Source: Ophioderma brevispina (lineage: Eukaryota; Echinodermata; Ophiuroidea; Amphilepidida; Ophiodermatidae). Taken from it: 64,000 nt of DNA. The stretch covers positions 62,001 to 126,000 of the forward strand of contig JAMKCH010072455.1 of assembly GCA_023653785.1 (NCBI GenBank), written 5' to 3'. The position numbers and the translations under genes are program-made. Numbering within the stretch: position 1 is the first letter of the stretch; every line of letters begins with the position of its first letter. Below, piece after piece: positions 54,601 to 64,000 of this stretch. The notes under the pieces were generated by a model, which had not been told where the DNA came from, ran no database searches, and was given only the letters and a program-made list of their open reading frames with translations.

Positions 54601-55274
54601 ATATACTTCCAGCTCGAGATGGCAGTAGCAATGCGGGCTTTTATACCATCGTAAGACTTTCAGCGATCGCGTAGGCAAAGCAAAAGCGTACTGCAACTGA
54701 AATGCGGCACTGGGTCTAAGCGCGCGTCGTCACTTCATACTGCAGACAAGACAAAGTTTGTGTATTTCCTCTAAGTATAAGAATCAGAAAAAGGTATAGT
54801 TTGCCCTATCCATTGAGTTGCTTTCAAGAATGTCATAGGTGAACTTTTAGGTCAAAAAGGGGTAAATGCTAAAAATTCTCCGGATTTACGAGACCTGTAT
54901 ATAAAAGGATCTAAAACCCATTTCATATTAAGAATCGTCAGTCGATATAAGATGACTGTTCCAAGATAACTCGAAAACATTGGGTTGGCTCAATATGACC
55001 AATAGGCATTGAATTACTTTGAATAAAGAAAACCACAAGTGTTGTGAATGTTATGAAGGTAATGTAATTTACAAGGTGTTTAAACACAGTGTGATCAATG
55101 TTGACCCCTGTACAAATGTCATATTCCGCCCTTCCTGCAGGAACCATTTGTGTGACATTATGGTTCCTGCCATTTGGTGAAACACGATACTCAAAATCCT
55201 TGTACAAATTACCATGCTACATTCCAGTAGCGCACTCCACAAGCACATATCCGTAGCGGTGAAATGTACCATTC
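51641..55274. other. AT-rich intergenic sequence
   Basis: No gene was recognised in 3.6 kb. A further AAAAAGGTATAGTTTGCC repeat copy starts at 54790. Open frames are short and resemble no family I know. Confidence 0.4.
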
Positions 55275-55600
55275 GCCATTTGTTTCAAATCATCATCATC
55301 AATAATCATTCGATGCTGAGCAGGCGACTACAAGTTTTTTTCCAAGCCACTGCGATCATTTACCAATGCAGTGATGTTTGTTGGCTGTAAATAATGGTCA
55401 ATGTCCCTAGGGAGGTTATGGAGGTAGGATACATAGATTTTCCTCTGACGCCCAGGGCTCCTCTTGCCATGTCATGGTTCGAAGAGAGCATATCGTCTAC
55501 ATGGCTCATCTTCTGGAATTCGGAGAATGTGGCCAAGGAACCGTAGTTGATGTTGCCTTACAGTGTTGATGAGAGGCTGGGTGAAAGCATGGATCAAAAT
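55275..55600 (-). mobile_element. LINE 3' end with C-terminal polymerase region
   Basis: The minus strand reads QHQLRFLGHILRIPEDEP, RRYALFEP, a stop, then HGKRSPGRQRKIYVSYLHNL and a final block ending SRLLSIE. This is the usual C-terminal tail of endonuclease/RT-type LINE proteins (RFLGHxxRxP...GRRxPGR). It ends at a (CAT/ATG)n run at 55287-55303, as a LINE 3' tail would. Only about 110 codons remain, with one in-frame stop: a 5'-truncated insertion. Confidence 0.8.
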
Positions 55601-56894
55601 TAATAAGCAGGCTAAATATTTCCAGTGTGGTAAACAGGCACAGCTTTGTACAGTAATGTCTGGCAGATATTACTACACAATAGTGATCCGGATTCTACAT
55701 TGAGCAAGAAGTTTTCAATAAAATGCCAAATATTATAAACTGTAGCTTAGTATTCCATGCAATGGGAATTCTAATTCAGAAAACCAGATGTACCCCAAAA
55801 ATTTAACATGACACTGAATGCCTTTCATTACACATTAAAAGTCGAATATTATGAATGATGTCTGGCCTAGTATGCTTTACAAGTAATTCCTGCATGTAGC
55901 TATTACAGCATTTCGAACTGAAAATGTGTTACCCGAATTGTTGTACAATTAAAAATAAACGTGAACACAAAAGCAGATTGTCCGTTTAGAAGGACTCGAC
56001 TTGTTGATCTGCAACAATAAAGTTTATTTTAAGAGTACATTACACCCTCACGCTCTGCATTCGGCAATGACGACGATCAACACTCTTGCATTTTACTCTG
56101 ATTTTACAAAGCCTAGCGTACGCTTAAGAACTTCAATTGACACACGCAGCGTTAAATTATTTGCAGTGGAGGATTTAAGGAAAAAGGGCCCTGTCAGCAG
56201 CTTAAGGTGGGTATGAGGCCCATAAACGATGACTAGAGCGCTTTCTGAGGGCCCTGAGAGCAATATTTTAGGGGACCCTGTCAGCAGCTGCTGACACTGT
56301 TAACTCTTAAATCCGCCACTGTACATTTGCCCTTAACCTAAAAAGACCCTTTTGTACTGCAACATATTGCGATGTAACCGTGCTGAATAAAATTTTAATG
56401 AATGAAGAATGTTTGAAAACCATTGCTTGAATAACTGAAAAGAAACCATCACTAAACTGTTACTGTTCATGATGTGACGAAACATGATATTAACAATGCA
56501 CAACCCACATTAACCAGACACTTTGGAAATCGACCTGATGGTAAACAATAACAGGCGAAGAATTAACATACTCCAACATGGATAGGGACATAAATAAGAG
56601 GCTTAAGGCAACCAGGAAATTTGTAGGCAAACTTCCAAGTTTGAATTAACGATAATCAACAAATGTGCAATTACATGACTAACATAGGCACGTAACAACG
56701 ATGTTAAAACCCCAAAGGTCACGGACCGGACAAACAAGATGCATGCCGCGAGAATCAACTCTAGCGTGAGTTTTCATGTGTAACACGCCATTTCCGCTTC
56801 GTCTGCTGAATTAATGTCGCTGGCGTCATTGATTTTAAAATCAAACTGTTTACCCATAAGCGCGCTGATTTTGGTAAATAATTTCCGTTTAGGC
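55601..56894. other. Intergenic sequence without recognised gene
   Basis: CCTGTCAGCAGC occurs twice (56189 and 56278) with GGGCCCT-type phrases, a short direct repeat. Nothing else was recognised. Confidence 0.4.
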
Positions 56895-57215
56895 GACGAA
56901 AAAAGAAAACCCTGTTTTACGGGCGAGCGGACCTTTCGAGTAGGGTCGGTCGGTCGGGCGATTTTTTTCTTTTTTTTAATTTTTTTTCTTTCTGGAAGTC
57001 AAAATTGGCCCAAAATAGGCCCAAAATCTGAAAAATCAAGAGAAAAAATGTAAAATTTTTACAAAAAAAATAGCCAAAAGTTCTAAATTTGGGCTAAAAA
57101 CAGGCTGATTTTACATAATTTTTGGAAAAACTAAAAAAAAAAAATTCTGCAAAAATGAAAAATCAGGGTCGGTCGGGCCCGTAAAAACAGGTTTTTTTTA
57201 TTTTCGTTCGCTTAT
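56895..57215. mobile_element. MITE with CCTGTTTTTACGGGC ends
   Basis: The left end GAAAACCCTGTTTTACGGGC is inverted at the right as GCCCGTAAAAACAGG; next to it is GGTCGGTCGG at the left and GGGTCGGTCGGGCC at the right. The interior is A/T homopolymer-rich and non-coding. Confidence 0.6.
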
Positions 57216-57339
57216 AGTAGGGAAGTGTTGTCATTTGTTGATTTGGCTACAATTGGAATTTTTGTGTCTTAAATGCGATAGATAATGGTCCCAGGAATCC
57301 AAATAACAAATTGTTACCATTTTTTTCTCCGTTTGGGGC

Positions 57340-58050
57340 GGGCCATATGGATTTAAAATGGCCCGCAATTTCGAACATAGTTTGCTCGATATCTGGATTC
57401 TGAGCAACGTAGAAGGTTCGAATTGGGTGCGCAATCCCATGGTTTGATGTCAAGGACACACAAAATACAACATTCAGAAAGTCGCAGATGTTTTCCTTCA
57501 GGCGGGGAACATCTTGAATTTAAAAATGGCCGCCCATTTTCAACATATTCTGCTCTAGTCTGGACTTCTGACCAACATAGAAGGCTGAAGTTGGCGGTAA
57601 TACCCGTGTTTATGCTGTCAAGGGACACCATATTAACTCCAAAAAGTCACAGAGTGTTTTCCTTCCGGCACGTCTCTTGAATTGCAACAATTGGGCCGCC
57701 CAGTTTCACATATACTTCACCCAATACTTGGACTTCTGAGCAACAAAGAAAGCCAGAGTTGGTGGGAATACCCATGTTTTTGATGTCAAGCAACCACCTT
57801 ATATACATTCAGACAGTAGTAGATTGGTTCCTTCAGGTCGGCTATCTGGAAATTCAAAATGTCGCCATTTTTAAATATATAATTACACCCAATTCGGAGT
57901 TCTGAGCAACATAAAAGCTCCATTTGGTGTTGGCAATACCATGGTGGTGAGTTATGATTATTGATGTGTGGGCAGAGTGTCACCATGAAAGACAAGGCAA
58001 GGGGACCATCCCCAACCAGACAAAGGGGTGCGGGAGACCTGGCGAATACC
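57340..58050. repeat. Left-arm tandem array, about 165-bp units
   Basis: The landmark CTGAGCAACGTAGAAGG and variants recur near 57400, 57568, 57737 and 57903, about 168 bp apart. The landmark ATGTCAAGGA/CTGTCAAGGG/ATGTCAAGCA recurs near 57450, 57615 and 57783. Confidence 0.85.
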
Positions 58051-58149
58051 AAGAACTATTTAGCCTATTGACAAGCTGAATTGTTTTAAACGCAGCACCA
58101 AGGGGTTAAAAGCCCCTGATTTGAAGTCTGTGCTTCCTGAGTCAACATT

Positions 58150-60995
58150 GGTCTCTACCCAATTCGGATGATGAGTTGGTCTAAAATGCTACTGGAAGGG
58201 GTACAAATTCTGATATTGACAAAAGAATGCATGGGCAACTTCGTTAAACGTAATGCTGCGTTCATCATCAGCCAATACCAATGTCCAGACACCTTCAACA
58301 ACAGCCAAGAAAGAGGAGAAGCAACTTGTAACATGAATTCACAATGTATGATATTGAGATTCATATGCATACAAGAAACACCACATTGTGCACAGCGAGC
58401 CTTTACTACAGGAGAATATCCATGGCTATGCACTTATTACAGAATAAGAAAAATGCAGCCTACAGGAGGGTGGGGTTCTTTGTCAGCAAAGGCTCTCAAT
58501 TCACGTGCCAGTTTTGTCAACTGTAAATGACCGCATCCTGAAGCTTACACTGATGGGTAATCCTGAAACAACAGTCATTTGTGCTACATCCAGAAGAAAT
58601 GTCTCTCACTTTAACAATGGACTGTCCCACTGCCACCGGTGCAGTTATTTCCAGCCGATAATCTTCTGGGGCATTCCCGGAGATTGCGGTGCTAGGTTTG
58701 GGCCTGGGGCTGCGCTGTTTGGTGCAGCGGCGGGTCCAGTGGAGGTGGGGTGTGCGTGAGGGAATTCGTGAAAACGTTTTAAACCTTGTTGCCACTGGCG
58801 CGGGATTTCAAAATCAAGCAAGTAGGACTGTGGACATACCGTTGCCCAATGGAGAACTTGTCCAGCTGCGACTACATTTGGCCAGAGAAGGGGGATTAAC
58901 AGCATAGAACTTGAAGCTGTTAAGTCTGAATATAGGAATTGTCTCTCAGCAAATTCCGTCAGAGTAAACCCCCTCCTAGAGATTCCCATGAAAACAATTG
59001 AATGGGGAAGATAGCGGGATATACAAAGCTCTGCGAGCAGTATTACTGTAGCAGTACATGACAGGTTCAACACTCTTGTTGATGAGCTTGAAGATTAGAA
59101 CTCCAGAATAGTATATGATGCCGCCACTTCAGCCAACAAAGAAATTTGCACTGGAGATGCTACCGAGAAGAAAGAAGGCAGACTACATGCTTTTGCTCAA
59201 AATGGACAAAGTCAGCCAAGCCAGAGAAAAACTGAAGTCTGCAAACAATTAAGACGCATGTCCATCAGAAGCTCCAAGCAGTAACCCTTGATGCCGCTAA
59301 GGGGCTGCCACGTGATGATGCGTACACCGTGGTGCTTGAGGAGGATTGTAATTAAGTCCCCCAGGGCTGAAGCACTTGGAAAACCCTACATCTCAAATAC
59401 AGGCATGCTGCTGACTGGAGGCACTGATAGGGAGCTGATGATAAAAAAAGCTACCCCACCTATAAGACATCAAAGGTGAAGCAACTGAAGAGGGTCTCGA
59501 CACATGGTTTCGCACTTTAGTTCTCAACTTGGCGAGCCAATTCAGAATAGCACTACACTTGATGAAGCCTTTCTTCCTTCACGAGATCGCATCCACCCTT
59601 CTACTAAAGACTGGACCTTTCCCTATAGAGGAGCTTCTGATCTGCCTGAAGAAACTGAACACACACCAAGGTGCATGGTACCGATAACATTCTATTGTCG
59701 TGATCAAACTGTTGGAATTTTGCAACGACACCTACATGGAAAAAAAACAGCTGCCTTATTAACTCGTTACATCACTCCTCTTACCAAAGAAGGTGACCTC
59801 CAACAACCCCAAAACTACAGAGGAATCACAATGTCTTCACTGGCCTCTAAGACCTACAACTCAATGCTGAAACCAGAATCGTTCTCACATAGATCCACTT
59901 CTCAGACGAAACCCAGAATGGTTTTCGCAAAGCAGATCAATGATACCACTACCTCAGATTCTTGCTCTCAGAAGGGTCATAGAAGAGTTGAGAATTTCCA
60001 AGAAGAAAGCTTCAATTGTGTTTGTAGATTTTTCCAGGCTTTTGACAGGGTCAAACGTGATGTAATGCTGCACATTCTTACCAACTGTGTCCCAGATGAG
60101 ACTGTCAAAGCAATTTACAATCATGTATGATAAAAATACGGTCTAGCTTTGGCATACCACGGCGTCATAACAAAAAATACTGGAAGGAGAATTATCTCTT
60201 ACTCCCTATCTCTTTGTAATCGCGGTTGATTATAATTCAGACAGTATCATGGACACAAGGGAAAAATCACCAATTTTTTTTCAAACAAGCGTTCTATAAC
60301 GTCCACCAAAGTCAGCATATACAGACCTTGATATGCAAAGATGATCTAGCTTAACAGATGATCTGATATGTGGTGCACAAGACTTACTAACATACTTGAG
60401 AATGTTGCAGACAAAGTCGGCTTACATCCAAAAATGCCAAGAAGATGGTATATATGACCGTGACAATGAGGAAGATTAATCATACACCTATCTGCACAAC
60501 AGACGGTACCCAACTTAAAGAGGTCAGGGACGTCAGGTACCATAGGGTCCTCTGTTGCCCACAGCCCAAGAAAGCGACTTTCTGCCACACACTGGACAAG
60601 CTTGGAATGCCTTTTGCATATACACCTACACCACCTATGGCCATCTGGTTATGCAATTCACCCAAGCTGAAGTTCTTTAGAGCCTGTGTAAAGTACCTGT
60701 TAAATGGAATCTGAGCCCTTGACCAGTGAAGAAAATGCTACAGGATAGACTGGCTGGCAACCACACCAGCTTCTATGCGGTACAAAAATATACCTCCTGG
60801 CGTGAGCACATGATCAAAGCACAGAATATATGGAGATGTACCTCCAATATCAAAATGGCAAAACGCCAAACGGATTTTCGGTCACGGTCACTGCGATTGA
60901 TCAAGTAGTCTCAAACATCACTGTTGGAGGTACAGCCCAAAAAGGGGTCGTCGCCCCTTTAACTTCATTGCTCGAGGACATACAGCAGGATTCAT
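58150..60995 (+). mobile_element. Broken endonuclease/RT LINE
   Basis: Fragments occur in LINE order on the plus strand, in changing frames. Endonuclease-like: RRVGFFVSKGSQ (58455-58500) and VNDRILKLTLMGNPETTVI (58514-58570). RT: KEGDLQQPQNYRGITMSSLA (about 59788-59847), VCRFFQAFDRVKRDVMLHIL (about 60020-60080; normally VDFSKAFD), VIAVDYNSDSIMD (about 60216-60250), YTDLD followed by DDLICGAQDLLTYL (about 60320-60400). C-terminal: TDGTQLKEV (60499-60525), LKFFRACVKYLL (60666-60705) and MQDRLAGN (60735-60760). The longest frame is 208 codons (59504-60130). It is inactive as read. I recognise the general endonuclease-RT type but not the clade. Confidence 0.85.
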
Positions 60996-61869
60996 GTGAC
61001 ATGTGAAATTTGCGGGCCCGGGGGAAACATTGGAGTTATGGGCCCCCTTTACCAACGTCATTTTTCCAGAACCCCAATGGGGGCGGATTTTAAGTTGCAG
61101 TGGCTGCGAACCGGTAATGATGCGGCGCGGAGTGTGGGAGCTGTATCAAGATAGTTTGATCGATGAACTTATGGGTTGTTTTTTGTTTGGTTGAATTTGA
61201 ACTTTGTTTATGGAGACGGCTCGAGGGTTGGGTGCGGGACGGGGGTGTCGCGCGTAAAAGCCTTGCAATGTTCACTTTCCAAAACCCACATTTTTTCATG
61301 GTTATTTGATAGAAAACAATTTGAAATGGTATGTACTCAGCTTATAATTCATGGCCAACCGTTTTTATTAAAGCAAAATCTTTAATTGTTTTTCTGTGTA
61401 ATTTCTCAAACCAAGAAAGGCCCTGCACCAAAAGCTATTAACAGCGGCGTTAGTGCGAAAAAAAGGAAATTTCGTGGATTACAGGGTATTTGTATAAACG
61501 TAAGTAGGTATCGTTGTTGCAGGAGGGGGGAAACGGGACCCCGTGTCCGCCATGCTTCTCTCTCTCTCGCTCTCTCATCTCTCTCTCCCCACTCCACTTT
61601 CTCCCTCATCTGACCTTTGTCACAACAGCAAGGGCTGAAATTTTACGGGCCCCTAGAACCTTACCCCTAGAACCCGGCCTGGGCCCCCTAGGACCCTGGC
61701 CGGGGTCCATTACCCCTTTGACCCCCTTCTTGGCGGTACTCGCAAGATAGATATAAGTTGTGGATATGGTTTCAATACTTGAAATGCACAGGAACATATG
61801 GACAGCAATAACATTGAAACCCATATACAAAATTATTAAAACACCCAGAGCTAGCTCTCCCAGGATTCC
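60996..61869. other. Sequence inside the foldback-like element
   Basis: Includes a (CT)n run at 61557-61590 and a GGGCCCC/CCTAGGACCC-rich stretch at 61650-61720. No gene was recognised. Confidence 0.4.
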
Positions 61870-62740
61870 ATGCCTTTAAGTGGTTCTGGTGGCAATAGGA
61901 TGTATATTGATTAGGAAGGAGCATTTGAGCTATTTTGCTAATAAGGCCAGATATCGGGCGAAGGGTATGTTAAAAAGTAGGGGCATTTTGAAATTAAAGA
62001 TGGCTATCAGAAGGAAACACTCTTTGGACGATGGATGTAATTATATTTTCCTTAACACAAATGGAGCCTTCTATGTGCCCAGAAGTGGCAATTGGGCAGA
62101 AAAAAACATGATTGTCAAGAGGGCGCCAGAAAGAAACAATTGACGACCTTCTGGATGTAATAATGTTGTTCCTTGACATCACAAACAGGGGGGCATCATT
62201 GGCACCAATTGGAGCTTTCTATGTTGTTTAGAAGTCCAGATATTGGGGCGAAGTATATGTAAAATGGCGGCCATTTTGTAAAATTCAAGATGGCGCCTGA
62301 GGAACAATTTGTCTATGATTTTTGGGATTGTAATATTGCGTTCATTGACATCACAAAACATTGGTTTTGCCACCAGCTTGAGCCTTTAATGTTGATTTAG
62401 AAGTCAGAATATAGAGCAAAATATGTTGAAATGGCGGCCCATTTTTGAAAATTGAGAGACCTCCTGAAGGAGGAAAGAATCTATCTGCGACTTTCTGGAT
62501 GGTGATAGTTGTGTTCCTTGAATCACAAAATCATTGGTATTGCCACCAATTTGAGCATTCTTTGTTGCTCAGAAGTCGAGAGAGAGAGCAAAAATGTTGA
62601 AAATGGGCAGCCATTTTTGAAAATCAAGATGGCCGCCAAACGGAAGGGATAAAAAAAGGTAACAATTTGATTTGGATTCCTAGGACCATTATTCTACATT
62701 TTAAGACCCAACATTCCAATTTGTAGCAAAAAGCCAACAA
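61870..62740. repeat. Right-arm tandem array, inverted relative to 57234-58050
   Basis: Units carry CTTTCTATGTTG-type, AAGTCCAGATATTGGGGCGA, ATGGCGGCCATTTTG, AAGATGGC and TTTCTGGATG phrases at about 165-bp spacing. The outer tip (62640-62740) is the inverted match of 57234-57335. Confidence 0.82.
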
Positions 62741-63875
62741 TCTCCAAACCCTCGGACACACACCGCCCACCTATTAGGGCTATGTATATAAAAGCCATAC
62801 AATCACGGGAAAAATATGAATCTTGAAAATTCAGGGCGCACTAAAATTTCAAATGTGCCATTACCTTTAAGCGCAAACCAAATGAAGCAAACCAACTGGA
62901 AAGCCAATTTGACATTAAAAGAAATATGGTTTGAAAAGGCACCACCTTATTGAACACGGAAAAATGGGAGCATAAGCATTTTAACATGCCCAGATTTGGG
63001 TGAGCACCTATATACACCCCCAAAATAAAAATAAAAAAACACCAATAAACCCAAATAATAGCCACCGTCTTAGGAAAAAAAAAAACTGAACATTTTTTTT
63101 TGGCACAAAAAAGTAAACAAAAAATAGCCAATAATGGGCCAAGGAACAAGTGTTTCTACATAAAAAAAAACGGTGGCCCTATACAAACTTTTAAGGGGGG
63201 TATGGGTCATGACTTTGGTAAAAAAAATTGTTCCTTTACGAAAAGTGGAGATAAAGGTTGCAATGGCTTAATTGCGTAGATTGTAATCTACAAAAATGCT
63301 TTTATTCGATCGCAATCGTTACATTCGGTTCCCGAGATAGGGCTGACAAAGTGAAGCAGTGTACGCGAAATTTGCCAAAACACGCATAGTCTCCTATACT
63401 TTATCATGTGAAAATTTAAATGGGTTATATGTAAGATATTTTAAGATATTATTCATACCGCATTTAACGAATTTATTTTGGCTAAGTCGAAGTAAATAAA
63501 TAACTCATATCTTTGTCAATAATTTACAGTAATTAAATGTACTAGGTAAGGGATTTTTTATGTATTTTATTGTTTTCCTCACCCTGTAATATTTAAGACA
63601 ATTATTTTAAAAATTAATTACATGGACAATGGTGCACCGCTTTCGCTGGTTCTTTCATAATACTTATGATAATTCAGTTTATAAAATGAAATTAAAAAAA
63701 AAAAATCCTAGTTCACATCAAAAGCGCCCTCCATTTTGTCTAAATGTTTCGAGGTCTATAACTCGTTTCGTGAACAAATACGTAAACAACCAAAAACGAA
63801 CAACGAACGAAACTAGAAAATACTACCATGATATGCACATGGAAATTTGGCACACATATTCAGCAATATAGGGAT
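62741..63875. other. AT-rich sequence without recognised features
   Basis: Poly-A and poly-T tracts, no recognisable gene or element. Confidence 0.4.
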
Positions 63876-63993
63876 AGTGAACCATGAAGCACGATGTTCA
63901 AATTGTTTCAATTCAATTACGCCATGAATTATGGAATTGTCGATTGCCGGTTGCCTTGGCAACGGTATCAAAAATCCGGCTTCATGGTTCACT
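63876..63993. mobile_element. Short MITE with AGTGAACCATGAAGC ends
   Basis: AGTGAACCATGAAGC at 63876-63890 is perfectly inverted as GCTTCATGGTTCACT at 63979-63993. The 118-bp interior is non-coding. No target duplication was recognised in the remaining seven bases of the window. Confidence 0.7.
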
Positions 63994-64000
63994 GCGTAAT

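Larger units (their letters stand above)
57234..62740. mobile_element. Foldback-like element with long arms of tandem units
   Basis: The arms 57234-58050 and 61870-62740 are inverted copies. Both start outside with the same non-tandem tip (left: AACAAATTGTTACC near 57304; right: GGTAACAATTTG near 62658). Both then run into tandem units of about 165 bp containing ATTTTCAACATATT, TGAGCAACATAGAA, GATGTCAAGGA and GGCGGCCA-type phrases. Long inverted arms made of sub-repeats are typical of foldback/Galileo-like DNA transposons. The enclosed 3.8 kb holds a broken LINE and no recognised transposase. No target duplication was confirmed. Confidence 0.65.

Noticed and set aside
59504..60130. 208-codon frame as a host gene
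   Set aside because: It contains reverse transcriptase motifs and belongs to the broken LINE.

Overview
The window is animal nuclear DNA, AT-rich and dense in transposons, with one recognisable host gene spread over 8.7 kb in spliced exons. GT-AG introns, tRNA-headed SINEs, CR1/L2-like and endonuclease-RT LINEs, DIRS-type tyrosine-recombinase retroelements, PIF/Harbinger-, hAT- and TTAA-type MITEs, and many kilobases without coding sequence suggest a marine deuterostome invertebrate. An echinoderm is my best guess, but that is an inference from repeat style, not from a diagnostic gene.

Layout. 1-1.3 kb: 3' part of a decayed DIRS-like retrotransposon. 1.4-5.3 kb: a cluster of short repeats in both orientations, a TIR element and an 85-90 bp minisatellite. 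6.7-15.4 kb (+): the HSPBAP1 (HSPB1-associated protein 1, JmjC family) locus, with first coding exon, three JmjC-region exons and the terminal exon recognisable. Its introns carry an inverted repeat and several MITEs, and a TTAA-type MITE lies just after the stop codon. 15.5-23 kb: MITEs, a three-unit tandem repeat of about 440 bp and a second copy of a repeat found in the HSPBAP1 introns. 23.5-31 kb: two copies of a CR1/L2-like LINE on the minus strand lying head-to-tail, bracketed by an inverted pair of another repeat; one side is insertion-rich and abnormally C/G-rich. 28.9-36.1 kb: two Harbinger-like elements with TAA target duplications and two TTAA elements. 37-51 kb: palindromic 151-bp MITE copies, tRNA-derived SINEs, a minisatellite built on a palindromic core, a TTAA element containing two nested insertions, and hairpin-rich repeats. 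55-63 kb: a LINE 3' end, then a foldback-like structure of about 5.5 kb (57.2-62.7 kb) whose long inverted arms are built of tandem units of about 165 bp and which encloses a broken LINE.

The most important caution concerns reading frames. Every HSPBAP1 exon after the first matches its family well at amino-acid level but only by switching frame, mostly by one-base changes in short homopolymers. The LINE copies behave the same way. Either the locus is a decaying gene copy, or the assembly is unpolished noisy sequence. The pattern (conserved residues kept, indels frequent) leans towards sequence error, but the HxD iron-binding motif is replaced by two stops, which leans the other way.

I found no convincing new gene system. 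The most interesting structures are the foldback-like element, the nested TTAA element, the mixed-orientation repeat cluster and the disrupted HSPBAP1 locus.
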